NCBI GenBank assembly: GCA_023213315.1
Contig: JAKCPI010005022.1
Coordinates: 1 to 64,000, forward strand
From: Euborellia annulipes
Taxonomy: Eukaryota; Arthropoda; Insecta; Dermaptera; Anisolabididae
DNA: 64,000 nt
Direction: 5' to 3'
In this document: positions 62,558-64,000 of the stretch, piece by piece
How positions within the stretch are numbered: the stretch's first letter is position 1
Layout: each line of letters starts with the position of its first letter
Translations under genes and position numbers: made by a program
The notes under the pieces: model-generated
Seen by the model: only the letters and a program-made list of their open reading frames with translations
The model's database searches: none
Told to the model about the DNA's origin: nothing

Positions 62558-63032
62558 CACGTAGTGGCGTATCTCAGTTTCTATCATTTTTCAGGAGAGC
62601 TTTTTTTTAACATTTACTCTTTTTTCTCATTCACACAGTCTTTTCGGCAACTTAGGCCATTTAAGACTTTTTAACGATACTCGTATGGTTATTAATATAT
62701 CTATTGGGGGTCCAGGCATTTCTATTTAAGCCTTTTGGTATCCAAATGCCTTAAATAAAATCATCGGACTGCCTGGGGTCCGAACCCGTGACGTTCGATA
62801 TAGAAGGTAGGCACGCTACCAACTACTCCAAGCCCCGCGGGCAGGAGAGCTGTTTATAGTTCGTGTTGTTATATTAAATGTTGAGATACGCAAAACCAAA
62901 AAAGCTAAATAATTCGAAAAAACATGCAAATACAGATTCGTCACTTTGTGATAATGTAAAGAACGCCAGGACACGGCCATGCCCGTTGTATCTCAATTTT
63001 TAATTTTTCTGAGATACGTCACTACTTGATGC
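62558..63032 (+). mobile_element. Element with GTAGTGGCGTATCTCAG inverted ends, containing a SINE-1
   Basis: GTAGTGGCGTATCTCAG (62559) and CTGAGATACGTCACTAC (63009) are inverted repeats with two mismatches. TGAGATACG also occurs inside (62881). No clean target duplication seen. The SINE-1 at 62612-62842 is a later insertion. Confidence 0.6.
62605..62842 (-). mobile_element. SINE-1, inverted, full length, with TSD
   Basis: T-run, tail and body complement, GGGGTCCGAACCCGTGACG and CCAAGCCCCGCGGGC. Flanked by AGGAGAGCT-type repeats (AGGAGAGC at 62594, AGGAGAGCT at 62843). Confidence 0.88.
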
Positions 63033-63383
63033 AAGCGACGATATGTCCTCTTTTAAATCCGGCTTATAAAAGAAATTCAAAAAGTTAATAGAATAAATAT
63101 AACAGATAATACTGTATATAAAAAGTTTCTAGATTTTTCCTTTAACCGTCTCATTGGTGATAATTGATTTAGAAATTTCGCCATTTGATTTGTAAGGTAA
63201 AAGCAAATTGTTTTTCATCAGAGAGGCTCGTTCGTTTGTTTTTGTGCGTGGGAGGTGGAGGTGGAGGGTATTTCCGCCTCCATGAATGGCCAACGAGAAG
63301 GTTTTTCGTGTGAATCACTAACTAAGCTCCCGCGAGTTGTGAGTTCATTTCACTTTGCTTACTGATCAGCAGGCGAGTGACTC
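63033..63383. other. No gene proven; GC rises toward 63,240-63,480
   Basis: GGTGGAGGTGGAGGG at 63252 and a run of moderately GC-rich sequence lead into the open frame at 63384. Could be a promoter or 5' UTR, but no TATA box or initiator stands out. Confidence 0.3.
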
Positions 63384-63734
63384 ATGCGCCGGCTTTCTTT
63401 CTGGGTCAAGCGCAAGGACAACTTGTGGCATTGGGATCGATCCCCGCCAGGGCTTTTAGAACTTATCGCACGCTCTGCCAAGGTCGACTGCCGGCCACAA
63501 CTCAACTCTCACGATAACAACATAATAATATCAAATGACCTATCCCTAATCACAATATCAACAAATAAAAAAATACTCTATATCAATAGTGGAGGAAATA
63601 AAATTCTCTTATATTCAAAACGATTAGAGGATCATATTTTGAGATTTTGTAAAACTCCACTCAGGGGACGGAGAAGTTGCTATGAGGAAAGTTTTTATAT
63701 AGATTACAAAATTTCTTTTATAATTTATGTATAG
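63384..63734 (+). other. Unrecognised open frame, first ~35 codons GC-rich
   Basis: Starts CATGCGCCGG and reads RRLSFWVKRKDNLWHW, GLLELIARSAK, then turns into AT-rich low-quality sequence (INSGGNKILLYSKRL) to a stop. The GC-rich start could be a first coding exon with the true donor near 63450-63500, but no clear GTRAGT is seen. GATCGATCCCCGCC at 63437 also recalls a tRNA B box. Weak. Confidence 0.25.
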
Positions 63735-63829
63735 TTGGATTGGTATTGTTTCAATGTCAAAGCTAAGGTTAAAAGAAAATTAACCTAATTTTATTTTTAC
63801 ACGATAATTACTTTCCAGAAAAGCCGTGT

Positions 63830-64000
63830 AAAATAAAAAAAAACTTTTAAAAAAAATGCTTTTATTTAATTTGAATTAAAAAGAGAGAAATAATTTAATT
63901 TACTTGTTCTTGTTAAAATTGTTGAATATTTATGACTTAAAATAAAAGCGTGGGGCGCTCATTGATAGCTTAAGGAATTGTCTATAGCCTCGGAATCCCC
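63830..64000. repeat. GCGTGGGGC palindrome, second copy, cut by the window end
   Basis: Matches the left arm of 11141-11450 (ATGCTTTTATTTAA, AGAGAGAAATAATTTAATT, CTTGTTCTTGTTAAAATT, AATAAAAGCGTGGGGCGC) and then enters a different, longer spacer. The return arm lies beyond 64000 if present. Confidence 0.8.

Overview
This is a repeat-dense, AT-rich piece of an animal nuclear genome. The non-LTR retrotransposon remnants (Jockey/CR1-like and RTE-like), tRNA-headed SINEs, non-autonomous hAT, Helitron and Helentron-like elements, and short introns with GTRAG/YAG borders suggest an invertebrate, probably an arthropod. That is an inference from the repeats and from the one gene; no rRNA, mitochondrial or conserved housekeeping gene is present to fix the species.

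Layout. 1-5.6 kb: degraded repeats, tails of two LINEs, a SINE and a small duplicated exon-like unit. 5.6-12 kb: nested transposons, with several hAT elements showing exact 8-bp target duplications inside one another and inside a Ty3/Gypsy remnant, plus a Helitron and a GC-centred palindrome. 12-33.5 kb: mostly copies of a roughly 0.65-kb hairpin-ended repeat (called HINE-A here), mixed with SINEs, large fold-back elements, hAT elements, a TTAA-flanked element and a fold-back with a hammerhead-ribozyme-like core. 33.5-38 kb: the only repeat-poor stretch, holding the only convincing host gene. 38-64 kb: repeats again, including a 5'-truncated RTE LINE with a 12-bp target duplication, a 169-bp higher-order minisatellite, a HINE-A inserted into another HINE-A, and more fold-backs.

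The gene. On the minus strand, four exons (37437-37467, 36800-37053, 36448-36708, 35853-36140) splice in frame into a protein of 277 residues (295 from the most upstream in-frame ATG). It has a signal peptide, four cysteines after it, three N-glycosylation sequons, about four long amphipathic helical stretches and a very basic C-terminal tail. No single unspliced ORF shows this, because the start lies in a 31-nt exon. The short first coding exon, phase-1 first intron and phase-0 later introns, together with the four-helix layout, resemble class I helical cytokines (IL-6/LIF/G-CSF type). The promoter has a consensus TATA box, a STAT palindrome and a full CRE within about 90 bp. I think this is an undescribed secreted four-helix cytokine-like ligand, possibly playing the role Unpaired plays in Drosophila JAK/STAT signalling. 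The gene model is strong; the family assignment is inference.

The other theme is DNA and RNA folding. At least nine large inverted repeats (about 45 bp to 2.3 kb) occur, and one family carries hammerhead-like cores between its arms. Most remaining ORFs are chance frames inside transposons.
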